From NCBI RefSeq assembly GCF_910592395.1, contig NC_088325.1, positions 8,746,109 to 8,810,108 of the forward strand: a stretch of 64,000 nt of DNA, written 5' to 3'. Of the stretch, positions 51,076 through 62,598 are shown in pieces (position 1 is the first letter of the stretch; each line of letters begins with the position of its first letter). Source of the stretch: Lineus longissimus (lineage: Eukaryota; Nemertea; Pilidiophora; Heteronemertea; Lineidae). The position numbers and the translations under genes were made by a program. Under the pieces are notes generated by a model that made no database searches, had not been told where the DNA came from, and worked only from the letters and a program-made list of their open reading frames with translations.

Positions 51076-52070
51076 TAGTCCATTACAAATTCTAGACCAT
51101 TGTCTTCGATTTCAATGTCATCAAAATCATCTTTCTCCCATCCCTTGTAATCCCTAAAGTTACGGTACATCCTAGTTTCGGATTCCCTCGGGACGTGCGA
51201 AGATCAATATTTGTTTTGCCCCCTTTTCATTGTATTGTATTGTATTGTATTGTGGCGCCATGTCAAAAAGAGCAAACGTTTCATTCATGTTTATCACAAG
51301 TTCAATCCCATTTTCATCAACGAGTAACATTTTGCTGAAAATCGGCCACAAGTTCATCCGCGTTTTCGGGAATAGCCGTAACATTTTTGCATTGTTTCCT
51401 AAAACTAATCCCGTTCCTAGAGAGAAAACCAGTTACCCACCCTCCGGACGCCCTGAAGTTTGTTAATTGTGGCCGATGCTGCCGGTATTCCTGTTGCTGC
51501 TGTTCGGAAAGCACTGCCCACCATGTTCGGAAAGACTGTTCAGCTTTAATCATCATGTCGTCACCTGAGACAGGTACCCCATGTTGTCGCCTTGTTGCCA
51601 TCCATTCACGAACTGACCTGTCAACCTCTGGCCATAAGGCTGAAAAAAATGTGGACTTTAGAAAAGATCAATTTCAAATTTAAAGTTCCAGGTTCTTATG
51701 GACATCAAATTTGAAAAGAAAACGACATGGAAGATGGCGATAATTTTCTGTTAAATGTACAATACAGCACTCACCAATGCCTCTTTGTCTTTGTCTGCGC
51801 CTGTTGACCTGCCTGCTCGCAGTTTCGCGATGTCTCTCTCGGAGGTCATCCTCAGTCTTCGCGGAGCCATCGGCGCATAGTCGCGGAGGGGATGTTATAC
51901 TCCCTGGCAAACTGGGGTGATGAAATCCCATGAGGCTGCCTGATGTTTTCGTTTTCATAGTCATCGAGCAGACGGACTTTCTCCGCCAGTCAATACGATC
52001 GATGACGCCGAGCAGGAGGTTGTAAGGCATCGACATTTTCAACAACATTATTGATGTCGCCATTATCCAT
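51076..52070 (-). pseudogene. Pogo-like transposase copy C, internally deleted
   Basis: Minus strand. Start M-D-N-G-D at 52070, a helix-turn-helix exon to about 51774 (one stop near 52003, one frameshift near 51870) with a GTGAGTG donor. A second exon (about 51640-51390) holds the M-A-T-R-R-Q-H-G-V-P-V-S-G block and F-R-A-S-G-G-W. Then comes N-M-N-E-T-F-A-L-F-D-M near 51270 (first catalytic Asp now Asn), with a TGTAT microsatellite expansion inside the coding sequence. G-C-T-V-T-L joins directly to the acidic C-terminal tail near 51120, so the rest of the catalytic domain is deleted. Confidence 0.78.
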
Positions 52071-52319
52071 TGGATGAACGAAATCAGAAAACATTATCAA
52101 AATGCCAAAAAAGACAGTGCACATCATTTTGGTTTCTTACTGACGCTTGCGATTGACAATCTTAAATGCACGAGTAGGCCAGCGTTAAATCGGTTATTCA
52201 ATGTCATCTAAATTCAAAGTGATATCAGACATGGATTTTGTGGTACATGTACATGCTCAATAAATCGTGTCATTAGCGTCATCTAGGCCTATTTCAAAGG
52301 ACCTGCACATGTATACGCA

Positions 52320-53150
52320 ATGATTTCCTCTCGACCAGTTGTGTGGACCGTTCGCTTATCGCATATTTTACAGTATGTCCTCACTTCTGCAAAGCTGGAT
52401 GCCACAGGGAATCGTTGGTTGGCTGAACTCTCTGCGTTTAGTTTTGACATATCTTATGTTCCGGGCACTCCAAATGTGGATGCTGATGTTTTATCAAGGT
52501 TCCCCTGTCCAAAGTTGAAATGGAGAGTGTCCAGGCCATATGCCAAGCCATGCAGGTGGAAGATAGTTTGGTTGATTCCCTGTATATGTCTATGTCGGAT
52601 GATTTGTCTTCTGCAGAAGCCTTGTTGGTTGATTCCCTTTGGCCAAAGGTTCATATTAGAGCAGGTCAGCAGTCTGATCCTGTAATTCGTCAAGAATATC
52701 TTTGGGTCGAGTCTCAACAGCGTCCAAGTCGGAATTTATTGAAGGACCAAGACAGGGATCTGGTTAGGTTATTTTCTTTCTGGGACAATTTGATCTTGGT
52801 TGATGGTTTATTTTGAAGGAAAGTTACTTCAATGGCCAAAGTTTTCAACAGATGGTTGTCCGACCCTGTCCGGGGCCCCAGGTGATTAGGGAGTTTCATA
52901 ATCATTTGATCATCTCGGACGAGACAGGACTCTCGATTTCGTCAAACGTCGGTTGTTTTGGCCAGGGAGGGATGTCTGGGCAAATAGAGAAGTGGGTTCG
53001 CAATTGCCTTTCTTGTATCAAGAGGAAGCACCCACAGTTACAAAAACGTGCGCCTCTTGTCAATATTTGCACGACTCAACCTATGCAGCTGGTGTGCATG
53101 GACTTCTTGGGTGGAATTCACCAAGGTGTTTTATCTGTCGTTTAAGTGTT
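52320..53150 (+). pseudogene. Ty3/Gypsy pol fragment: RNase H end and integrase zinc domain
   Basis: 52350-52510 encodes the end of RNase H (Y-V-L-T-S-A-K-L-D-A-T-G-N-R-W, then N-V-D-A-D-V-L-S-R-F). 52813-53110 encodes the integrase H2C2 zinc region (F-H-N-H, then W-V-R-N-C-L-S-C-I-K-R-K) and the start of the core (M-Q-L-V-C-M-D-F-L). The frame changes near 52510 and 52815. The core resumes at about 57530; the gap is filled by later insertions. Confidence 0.87.
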
Positions 53151-53280
53151 GTACACGTACACATGTGGTAAAACGCACGATTATTGCGCTCTTAAAATTA
53201 AACAGCAAATCACAAAAGGTGATTATACTGCGTGCGGACAAGAAGCGTGTTTTCGAACAAAAGATAACTTAATCGCCCGT

Positions 53281-53530
53281 GAGGGCATGTTTATATTGGC
53301 GACTAGGCCAACACATTTTTCATATGCATACTTTGGTCATTTCCGAGAAATTCGTTAAACGGTTCAGGATCTCAAAAGAAACTTTCCACTGGCTGCTTGG
53401 TGTGATAGAAAATTACCTGGTGCCAGCAACAGACAAGAATCATGCGCTAACCCCAGCCTAGCAATTATCAATCCTTTTTCTCATGCTACCGCCTTGGCCT
53501 TGGTATTCATCCGTCGCCACAATTCTCTGA
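53281..53530 (+). pseudogene. PIF/Harbinger nuclease fragment
   Basis: Encodes R-F-R-I-S-K-E-T-F-H-W-L-L-G-V-I-E-N-Y-L, the helix region near the N-terminus of HARBI1-like nucleases, followed after a stop by Q-L-S-I-L. Different from the nuclease at 34.0-34.6 kb. The rest is lost. Confidence 0.65.
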
Positions 53531-53761
53531 TATATTTTGGGTCACTCTTCGGCCTCTGGGGGAAATTTGCAGCCATTTCGTTGGAAATGTCAACCTATGC
53601 CAGATGTTTATTCTTGGTTGCATCCACCGCTTACTTTCAATAACCCGCAATCGTATCTCTTCAATGAGGCCCATCTCCTGCTCTGCAGCGAAATTTTCAG
53701 CCCTCTCCGTTTTAACCGTGCTGGCAGCGTGTGAGTAATTGACTGAAGGCCTACTTTTATA

Positions 53762-55338
53762 TACTCATCAAAGAAAGTTAAGGACCACTTTTTATTTTTA
53801 ACATATTTTTTTCACAGCACATATTAAGGACCAGAAAATGCCTAAATATGAATGTCCTGTATGACCTCCAAGACACAGTAGTCAATTTCACTTGTGGTTT
53901 GTTCCAGTTGTTGCATAACTTCTTTCTAAACTTGTCACAACCTGAAAATGGGTGTTTTGGTGTGTCAACTTTTTTACAGTTTTAGCCTAAATGTCTTGTC
54001 ATCAATGTCAGCATGGTCAGTAGCGAGTATGGCCTCCCCCTGCTGCAATAACAGCCTGACACCGCTGTCTCATTGAGTTTATCAGACGATTAACATCCCT
54101 GACATCAATTGCATCCCAGGCAGCCTCCAAGGCCACACCAAGCTGCTGCAACCCATTTGGCTGCACCTCAAGCGCTCCAATACTCCTTCCCATCATGTCC
54201 CATACATGTTCTATCGGATTCAAGTCCGGGGATTTTGCTGGCCAGTCCATACGCTCAATTCCATGATCCGCCAGGTACTGTGTCACCACCCTCGCTGTGT
54301 GGGGACGGGCGTTGTCGTCCATGAAAATGAAATTTTCCCCAGTGTTTTCTGCAAACGGAACCACAAAAGGTTCCACGATTTCATCTCTGTACCTCACACC
54401 TGTAATTGTTCCCCCTGGGACCACAGAGAGGCGAGTGCGTTGACCGTGGCTGATTCCGCCCCACACCATGATGCTGCCTCCACCATAGCGGTCATGTTCA
54501 GCGATGCAGGCTTCAGCAAATCTCTCTCCCTGTTGTCTCCATACTCTAACACGTCCATCATTGTGGTCCAGGCTGAATCTGCTCTCATCTGAGAACAGAA
54601 CATGGCGTTATTGGTGGTGGGTCCATCCCACATGATCACGAGCCCAATTGAGACGGATTCTTCTGTGAGCTGGGGTTAATGGGATGCATTGCAGTGACCT
54701 CCTGGCATGCATGTTGGTTCTGTGAAGTCGGTTACGGATGGTTTGATTTGAAACAGTCACCCCAGTTGCAGCAGTGAATTGGTTATTGAGTCTGCGAGCA
54801 CTACTGAAGCTGTTGCGACGGCAAAGAGTCACTAAGTAGCGGTCATCCCTCGCAGTTGTTGCTGATGGTCGGCCAGTACGGGGTATCTCTGAGTATCGCC
54901 CTGTCTCCCGGTGTCGTTGGTTAGCACGACTGATGACACTGTGAGACACACCCATCATCTCAGCTACTCGTCACTGACTGAAGCCAGCTTCCAGCATCCC
55001 TATGGCTCGTGCAACCTCTACTTCACTCAAGTGGCGTCTAGGCATCTCTCTTGTCAGAATGCTGCCTGAGCTTGGTGGGAAATGCAAGGAAAAGCACTTG
55101 CATGGACTTTTGTACCACTTTATGTGGTCAGCTGACACACCAAAAACACCCATTTTCAGGTTGTGACAAGTTTAGAAAGAAGTTATGCAACAACTGGAAC
55201 AAACCACATGTGAAATTGATTACTGTGTCTTGGAGGTCATACAGGACATTCATATTTAGGCATTTTCTGGTCCTTAATATGTGCTGTAAAAAAATATGTT
55301 AAATATAAAAAGTGGTCCTTAACTTTCTTTGATGAGTA
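53762..55338 (-). mobile_element. Tc1-type transposon, 1,577 bp
   Basis: Flanked by TA (53760-53761 and 55339-55340). Inverted repeats of about 215 bp start TACTCATCAAAGAAAGTTAA and extend to GTTTTGGTGTGTCAAC / GTTGACACACCAAAAAC. One transposase gene fills the interior. The close arm match and single reading frame indicate a fairly recent insertion. Confidence 0.95.
54017..55045 (-). pseudogene. Tc1 transposase, two premature stops in one frame
   Basis: ATG 55045 (M-P-R-R-H-L-S-E-V-E) to the stop at 54017, 342 codons, the normal Tc1 length. The N-terminal helix-turn-helix pair includes M-M-G-V-S-H-S-V-I and the G-R-P-S motif. The DDE domain has F-S-D-E-S-R-F (first D), F-M-D-D-N-A-R-P-H (second D) and S-P-D-L-N-P-I-E-H-V-W-D (third acidic residue, DD34E). 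A TGA at 54971 (CGA by C-to-T change) and a TAA at 54608 interrupt it; no indels. The enzyme would cut and paste the element at TA. Confidence 0.95.
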
Positions 55339-55356
55339 TATGCTGCGAGTTACATA

Positions 55357-57442
55357 CTCTAAATCCTTGAAAGAGAGACCAGACAAAGAAAAGTCAGAAG
55401 GCCCGCCTTATCCATGATTATTTATAGCCCTATATGACTCCAATATGACCAGCAATGCCAAAGAGGTCCTTTCTTGGAGGCGAATTCCCTGAATGGTTTG
55501 GTCTGTCAATGTGGATAATCAATAATGTTCATTAGATTTCACCATGCCTGATCATGGTGCCATTTCTATGGGTCATCTTGACACCGGTGTAACAGCTGTG
55601 GTTGTTCCCCATGTGTCAGTGTTTCCAAACAATAGGCAGCTAGAGAGACCACGACTTTTCAATAGGGGGGATACACAGAAAAACTTGTCAATCTATTTTT
55701 GAGCGTTCCCAAACAATGAGGGGAAACACTCAAAAACAGAAACACTCAAAAACATTACACCGGGTCTTGACACTTGTATTATGCAATCAATTCCTAGGCC
55801 CATGCAGTTTTACTACTAGATGAATGTGAAGCTCAGCCCCCACGCTGCACGTTTTTGAATATCCGGTACCGCTAAGATGCAGACTCAGGCAGCTGGGGCA
55901 TTAGCGAAAAGGTGTAGGAGCTACTACGTGAACGAGAAGTTAATGTACCTACGGGACTTTGAGGCTGCTTTAAATAATGGCACAGTACAGGATGGTGCAG
56001 AATTCGCTGGTCACTATAGGATTCCCTATGAAACCTTTAGATAATGGGACAGGGAGCGTCTAGAGCGTTTGCCAGTCTCTGTTCAGACATTACAGGATAA
56101 AGCACTAGAATTGTTCAGCGCTCATAGGGAAACCTTGGATGAAGGGAGACAAAATGAAGAAATGGAAGCTTGACCGATTCCTCACGAATTTAGGGCATCA
56201 AATGGATGAGTGTGTGAATTCATGAAATGCAAGAACATTAGTTTACGGCAATCTAACAAAAATACCATCACAATACCAGCTGATGCAGCTGAGCGAGTTA
56301 CAGTGTTTTGCGATTAATTAGGATTAATTGGAGAGTTCAACATTCCTTTCAATTTCGTCTTCAATATGGACCAGACATTTTTCATTCTCGACTGTCATCC
56401 TTCATATACCTGTCAAACAAAGGGATCCAAGTCTGTTGACATTTGCACTTCGCGAACCAACACGAAACTTGGCTGTGCGGTGTCACTGTGCGTTTTCGCA
56501 ACAGGAACAAAGTCTCCTGTTCATGTAACATTCCCCAGGAGGGGTTTGTTCGTCAGCTGAACGCCTTGAATGAGGATAACATTCCAGAAAATGTTCGATT
56601 TACATCCTCCTAAACAGGATGGTTTCGACAGGATACGATCGACAGTTGGGTGAATGGAGTACCTGCTCCACATTTGGAGGCAGAGAACTGCGATCGGTAC
56701 TTTCTTATTGTCGACATGTACCGGAGTTCACCGCGGAGAAGCCTTCGGCTATGCCATAATGGAGCTAGGTGGCATCCTGGACTTCGTTCCAGCGGGTTGC
56801 ACATCTATTTAACAGCCGCTAGATGTCGCAGTGATGCGGTCGTTCAAGGTAGCAGCCAGGCAACAGTGGAAAACATGGAAATCAGAAAAACTGACAACGA
56901 CGGAAACTGTGACCCCATTTCCTTGCTTGATGCAATTGGCATCATCAGTCGCGCTTGGGAGGCCGTCCCTAACCAGGTTGTCAAAAATGGTTTCGAGGTA
57001 GTCTTCCACCCGCAGCCTGTTGAGGTCGGCCCTTTGGACATTAAATATCATGCTCTGGGTGATGACAATGAGGATGTTGAGCCCGGCATTGAGTTTATTG
57101 AAATGGACAATGAGTTTGTTCAAGATGTCTAAAGGTTTTCCTGAATGTCAATAGTGCTATTTTGTAGGGACATCCTGTAAGCTTTCTTCAATCAACCCGA
57201 TTAAAGTTATGAGAATAGAAAACATCGTGTCAGTTTTATTCAAGCCGAAGATCGAACAATAGCATGGAATGCGTCCATTTCAAAAGAAAAGCCCCGAGTA
57301 TAGCCTTTTTATCAGCCAATTGCCAAAGCTTTTGAAAAAAAGTAGGCCTGCCTGAAGTTACTAGGCGTATCTACAGGTTACATTAATCGTGAGCTTGCTG
57401 TTTGGGGCGGAGCTCCCAGATCCCTCTTTCAAGGATTTAGAG
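55357..57442 (+). mobile_element. Pogo-like transposon D, 2,086 bp
   Basis: TA at 55355-55356 and 57443-57444; inverted ends CTCTAAATCCTTGAAAGAG and its complement. It contains a broken DDE_1 transposase. Inserted 16 bp from the Tc1 element's right end. Confidence 0.85.
55877..57132 (+). pseudogene. Pogo-like (DDE_1) transposase copy D
   Basis: ATG 55877 starts a helix-turn-helix region (A-E-F-A-G-H-Y-R-I-P-Y-E-T-F, with a stop near 56042). 56366-56550 carries N-M-D-Q-T-F-F-I-L-D (first catalytic Asp retained). 56650-57132 carries F-L-I-V-D-M-Y (second Asp), then the conserved Q-P-L-type region in disturbed frame, I-S-R-A-W-E-A-V and an acidic tail. Introns seem present or lost variably compared with copy E. 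Several stops make it inactive. Confidence 0.78.
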
Positions 57443-57529
57443 TATTTCCATTGAGCGGTTGAACGAACAATGGTTCGATATGCATTTCTTGACCGATTAA
57501 ACCAGCCTTGTCCGCGTGCGGATAAAACA

Positions 57530-57960
57530 TCGATCATCGCGTGGTCGATCGTTTTTCCAAATATGCATAGGCTACACCTACAAAAAGTCAGACCGCTACT
57601 ACAACAGCAAGGGTTCTTTTCGACAACTATATTGTCCTTTATGGTACCCTGAGCGTCTTCATAGTGACAAAGGTCAAAATTGTGTAGGAAGGGTCATTGT
57701 GGAGCTGTGCAAGCCCATGAACATGTCTAAGTCACTCACAACACCATATCACCCTATGGGGAATGGAGTTTGTGAACGTTTTAATCGCACTTTGTTAAGT
57801 ATGCTTGGCACTCTCCCCACGGATAAGAAGAAGGATTGGAAACGTTTTGTTCCTAGACTCGTACATGCGTACACTTCTTCTTGTCGTGATTCGTCAGGTT
57901 TTTCTCCGTATTTATTTAATCGTGTTTTTAATTTGGTTATCTGCGCACGTTGATAAGTTA
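57530..57960 (+). pseudogene. Ty3/Gypsy integrase core
   Basis: V-V-D-R-F-S-K-Y-A (57550) continues the core interrupted at 53.1 kb. After a shift near 57645, R-L-H-S-D-K-G-Q-N-C holds the second catalytic Asp, and P-Y-H-P-M-G-N-G-V-C-E-R-F-N-R holds the catalytic Glu. It ends near 57950 in G-F-S-P-Y-L-F-N. Confidence 0.88.
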
Positions 57961-58142
57961 ATCTGTAGCATGGTGCATGTCTACTTGGAGCATTAACTGC
58001 TCTAATTTTGTTTAAACGCGATGGCAACTAAATGAAGTTACGAATTTCTTTTGGCGTTTAGTGATTCTTTTGAGGCCCACGGGCATTTCTGTGGTTGATG
58101 CGGTTGAAAGTGTTTGTCAAAAATTACCGTTTTTTTTACCTT

Positions 58143-58178
58143 GATGAGATGAATAATACTATTATTATTCATCTCATC
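58143..58178. repeat. Perfect 16-bp hairpin
   Basis: GATGAGATGAATAATA, loop CTAT, then the exact inverse. It lies downstream of the Gypsy integrase; it could act as a transcript-end structure, which is only a guess. Confidence 0.85.
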
Positions 58179-58319
58179 ACCATTCATCTCGCCATTCTTG
58201 TCATATTATCATATTATCATGTCATCATCGCGTCATCATGTTTTCATCTACTACCTGCACACTAAATTCACATATCTTTCTATATTGAACTAAATTTCGG
58301 GAGAAATTTCTATAAGTAA

Positions 58320-58725
58320 GTTGTGTGTGTGGCAGAATGGGTTAATACCCTTTTTATAATTTTAGTTGTGCGGGCTGGATTCGGATGGCTGCACACACTG
58401 GTCCCCCTGCCTTTAACTATGAATACCTTTTAATACTATACTACTATTATATAATCCTATATACAATGTACTATTTAAGTGAATGTTTGGTGTGGCCCAG
58501 TGCTATTCCATTAAATATTCTTCTTATGTTAAAATATATACGTATATTAATTATATTATATCCTTGCAGGTATGTTTATAATTTTTATGGTTCCGATTTG
58601 TGTAAATTGTGTTTATATTTAGTAGGCAGTTTCTTTCAATATTCTTCTCATGGGTAAATACAAACGTATATAAAATTATATTATATCCTTGCAGTTAGTC
58701 GCATGTATGCGTGAGGCCATGGGGC
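58320..58725 (+). repeat. Probable Gypsy 3' LTR remnant
   Basis: 58325-58400 matches 50826-50915. AT-rich sequence follows with two CCTTGCAG-containing segments (58562, 58688). The right end must lie near 58725, where ankyrin intron sequence begins. Confidence 0.55.
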
Positions 58726-59004
58726 GAAACCATCGGCAACACCACGCACAAAGTTTTTGTAATGCACCAATGTTCATAAACCAGTAGGCGAATGATACAG
58801 ATGTGGAACGATGTACTACTAAACCTTTGGAGGCATTTTATTTTGAGGATTTTGCGAATAACCTAGATTTAGCAAGTTTTGTTGTTGAAAAAATCCGGAG
58901 AAATTCCGGATCCGACAGAATCAAATAACGCCAAGAAACTTTTGCGACTCGTAAAAAGAAAAATACATGTTTGTGCGAAATTTTGGCTGTTTACAGAATA
59001 AATG
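58726..59004 (+). repeat. Ankyrin-gene intron, donor-side remnant
   Basis: GTAATGCACCAATGTTCATA, then AAACCAGTAGGCGAATGATACAG, ATGTGGAACGATGTACTA and GGAGGCATTTTATTTTG.GG, follow the order of the introns after ankyrin exons 1, 3 and 4. The exon that should precede it is gone. Confidence 0.72.
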
Positions 59005-59006
59005 TA

Positions 59007-59592
59007 CAGAGTGGCTCAATAAAAATGTTACACATACAAATGGTTAGTATATTTTATAATTTTGGCATTTAATCTCAAACATACATATGTGCTTGAAGAG
59101 CAAGCGCTCTTAATTAATTTGACGCCGGCAGAATCATAATCCATCCATGGTTGACTGCACAGGTCATAATTATTTTATTGACTCATGTGAAATCTCACTT
59201 ACGCAAAATTATCAGTGGTTAAACAGGACAAAGGAGAAAGAGGAAGCATTCCCAACATTTAATTTTATTCACAGTTGAACACAAATAGGAAAATTACAAA
59301 ATGAATCAGTTAAATGGAAATCTTTAACCGTGAATAACATTTAATGTTAAAGATTGCTTCCTCTTTGTCCTTTGCCCTGTTCAACCACTGAAAGGTTGGT
59401 GCAAGTCAGATTTCACACGAATCAATAAAATCTGTCCTGTGCAGTCAACCAATTAAGGATTTTGCATCTGCTGGTGTCAAATTAATCGTAAGAGCTTGTT
59501 CTTCAAGTACATATGTATGTTTTATGTAAATGCCAAAATTATAATAGATATTAACCATTTTGTAAGTGAAACATTTTTATTGAGCCACTCTG
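59007..59592. mobile_element. Palindromic mariner-type MITE, 586 bp
   Basis: TA at 59005-59006 and 59593-59594. Ends CAGAGTGGCTCAATAAAAAT and its inverse. The arms pair along most of their length (for example CCTCTTTGTCCT against AGGACAAAGGAGAAAGAGG), so the whole element can fold back. Confidence 0.92.
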
Positions 59593-60170
59593 TATACTCT
59601 AATCTCCCACTTACCTGTCCCATTTCCAAACCCTATCGCAAGTGACTAAGTCCGAATATTGCTAATTTTGGTTGGGGCAGAGCTCAATTTATGGAACAGC
59701 CTGGAGTAGTGACATGACAATGGACACTGTAAGGCTTTACGACAATCTTGCCTAGTCACGTAGTCGTTTACGTGTACTGCGGCTGGGCGACCGGGGCAAT
59801 TAGGGTCACGGTTTCGTAACAGCTCAAGATCACTGTGGCGATTCGTTCACCATTTAACACACTGTATTTACACAATGGGAGCTACTACAACCGATCAATT
59901 GCCAATGGAATAAGGGTGATTATAGAAGAGTCCTGGCTATTCTGCAGTTAAGCAGTGAAGTGGTCTAGGAACACCCACAAGGAGTCTTTAAACTGTGATC
60001 GGGCCTGATTGTTGATTTCATCACCTGTAGTTAAAAAGAGTGGCCTCGTCTTTGACATGGAAGGGTAAAGTCACTAGATTGGAACTGGGACGAAAGAACA
60101 GGGTGATCTACTGCCTGATAATGGGCATTAAAGAAAAAATTGAACAGAAGATTAACATTCTGATAAGGTT

Positions 60171-62598
60171 TTATTCATCATGAAAGTCAACATCAGCGTC
60201 ATCAGGGTCAAACTCAAGCTCATCATTAACCTCTTCAAGTTCCCCATCTGCTGGATGCGGGATCACTGGGTCGTCATTCCCGTCCGGAAGAAGTCCACTT
60301 AGTCTCCACCCACTGACTATCACTTGGAATGCCACTCTTTCCCAGGCGAGACTGATCATACGTACTACTTCCTGGCGGGAAATCTGATCACAGTGTCCAT
60401 CATCTTCGGTATGTCCAATCTTCCAGGCTTTCCACACCAATCTGAGATGACATTTAAAACTGCGATTTACAGTTAAGTCCAAAGGTTGCAAAATTGAAGT
60501 GCATCGTCCAGGAATGAACGAATCCTGTCCATTTTGCCGCGGAATTTCCTCCGTAAACAGATGGGGCCGAATTTACGAAGGGTGTTTAAGAGTTAGACGC
60601 GTGTAAATTCTACATAATTAGTTTCAGGGCCTAATGCGGTTTTCATGAAGAAACTCTGCAAGGCCCTGACTCTGTCTATTCAGACATTAAATGCTGTTTT
60701 AAGCTAAACACCCTTTGTAAATTCGGCCCATGATGTCTATGGGCAGGGTAGCGATCCAAGATGAGGAGAAAGGTTGCTCCGGCAATAAATGGCACAACAA
60801 TGGCTTGCAACCATTCGATCAATGACTGATGTCTTGCCCAGCCATTCGGAGTACCTGTAACCTAAGATTAAAACGTTTCGTTTAGAAATAAAGAATAAAT
60901 CGGTGCAATTCATGAAAATGTATGACTCATTCTCCGATTGTATTGTTGCTCAGCCAGCTGATAGCTTTGGGAAATGGTTTCAAAGATCAACGTACTGCAA
61001 TGATTCTAAAAATAGAACAGGATTCGTAAAAAGACCATTAAACACGAGGAGCAGGCAGATCATAGAGCTAGCTCCATTGGCAGTTGAAGATGATATGGTC
61101 ATCTAACTGCTAATAAACCAGGATTAGTTAATGAAAAGGTTTACTTACTCGCACGTTCTGGGGAGCATGGGCTCGCAGTTCTGCAATAACTTCGCCTTCA
61201 GCATCCAAGCCCCTAAAGTTGACCTCAGCTGGTAGTTTTCGTCCATCGCTGGAGACGGCCAAGGTTACCGTGCATCCAATCTTCCCGTTCCCTCTTGAGG
61301 ATCTGATGTCGATCGAATGTGATCCTGTTGTAGCCATTGTGGTTTTCGGCACCATGTCAAAGTTGACAAATGTTTCATCCATGTTGATGATCACATGGAA
61401 ATTTCCATTTTGGATGATTTGAGACGTTTCCCTACGATAGACGGCCGCTATTTCCATAGCGTTGTCGGGGAGGGTTCGCGTGTCCTTATTCTTTCTTCGA
61501 TGGCTTATTCTTTTTCTGAAAGGAAAAGGAGATCACTTTTAGCTTTGAAAAACGTAGCTTACTCCCCCATTACTGTCCATTTCTTGGTCATTGGGCCCAT
61601 TATTCCATTATGGCAGAACAAAAGTTGTGAGAGAACCCAACCCAAGTGAGATACCAATTTACGAAATGGCTTCGTTGTTTTTACCTTTCCTTGAATCGGG
61701 TCAGCCAGTGATCTGACGCTCGGAAATCCTGATTGCGAGGCCTTTGCGCTCTCGTCTGCTGCCTTTGTTCCTCCGTCAGATTAGTCCACCATTGTCTGTA
61801 TTCTCTGGCTGCTTGTGACTGGAGATCGATCCCGGATACTGGAATTCCATGCTGGCGGCGTTGAATAAACCAGTCGTTGAGCTGATTTTCCATGTCTGCC
61901 CAAAACGCTGAAAAGGACAAACGGTAGGCCTATCAAGCAGACGGTGAAGGGATGAATCGGAGGGGGAGAAGAGTAGAGTATGCCTGAAATCTAAGAAGAG
62001 TCCCTGAATAATGTCGAACTATGGATAAAACCTCATTTCACAGTGAAAGCCTGAACTCACTGTCGCGCTTTTGCGCCGCGTTTTCACCGAGGCGCGGAAA
62101 TCAATTGTTATTCATTAGGTGAACAAAGGATTCCCCGCCCGGCGGTGAAAATGCGGCGGAAAAACGCGTCAGTGAGTACAGGCCTTAATCTTATGGGCCT
62201 ACTTCACTTAAAATTGTACATCTTTCGTAAATTCCTGACAAAAATGAGTTACCTTGTTCATCATTGCCATGCTGCCGAATCCTCCGCCGTCTCCTCTCAA
62301 TTTGGGTGCACCTGTCGCGGCGTTCCGACATCTCTTCATACTGGTCTAGCCATCTTGAGAATGTCCTTGGATGGATGCGGTGATGTACGGCAAAAGAACG
62401 ACAAGACCGGGCATGCGCAATGCCCATCGCATGGTGCAGCCTAAAAGTATCCACGTAGTCCAAACGCTGATTCAAGCTGTAGCCATGAAGATGTCTCCTT
62501 TCTTGGCCTTCGTTAGCCGCACCATTATTACCTCCGTCGTCACCACCATCACCATGCCCACCATTACCGCCACCATCACTGTCGTCACCGTTATCCAT
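60171..62598 (-). CDS. Pogo-like (DDE_1) transposase E, four exons, one disrupted
   Basis: Start M-D-N-G-D-D at 62598, chosen over the ATG at 62667 because copy C starts the same way. Exon 1 (62598-62253) has a Gly/Asp-rich leader and helix-turn-helix. Exon 2 (61907-61685) has the second DNA-binding part (R-R-Q-H-G-I-P-V-S-G). Exon 3 (61515-61149) has N-M-D-E-T-F with the first catalytic Asp. Exon 4 (60854-60171) has L-I-L-D-R-Y-P-A-H with the second Asp, then Q-P-L-D-L, ending in an acidic tail. Borders follow GT-AG (GTAAC, GTAAA, GTAAG donors). A MITE at 60564-60729 splits exon 4 between the catalytic Asp and Q-P-L-D, which should inactivate it. Confidence 0.85.
60564..60729. mobile_element. 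Small MITE, copy 2, inside transposase exon
   Basis: Ends GGGCCGAATTTACGAAGGGT and ACCCTTTGTAAATTCGGCCC. Same family as 47165-47329. Flanked by AT on both sides. Confidence 0.85.

Noticed and set aside
56650-56860. Alternative minus-strand frames across pogo-like copy D
   Set aside because: They overlap the recognisable DDE_1 segment and have no resemblance of their own.
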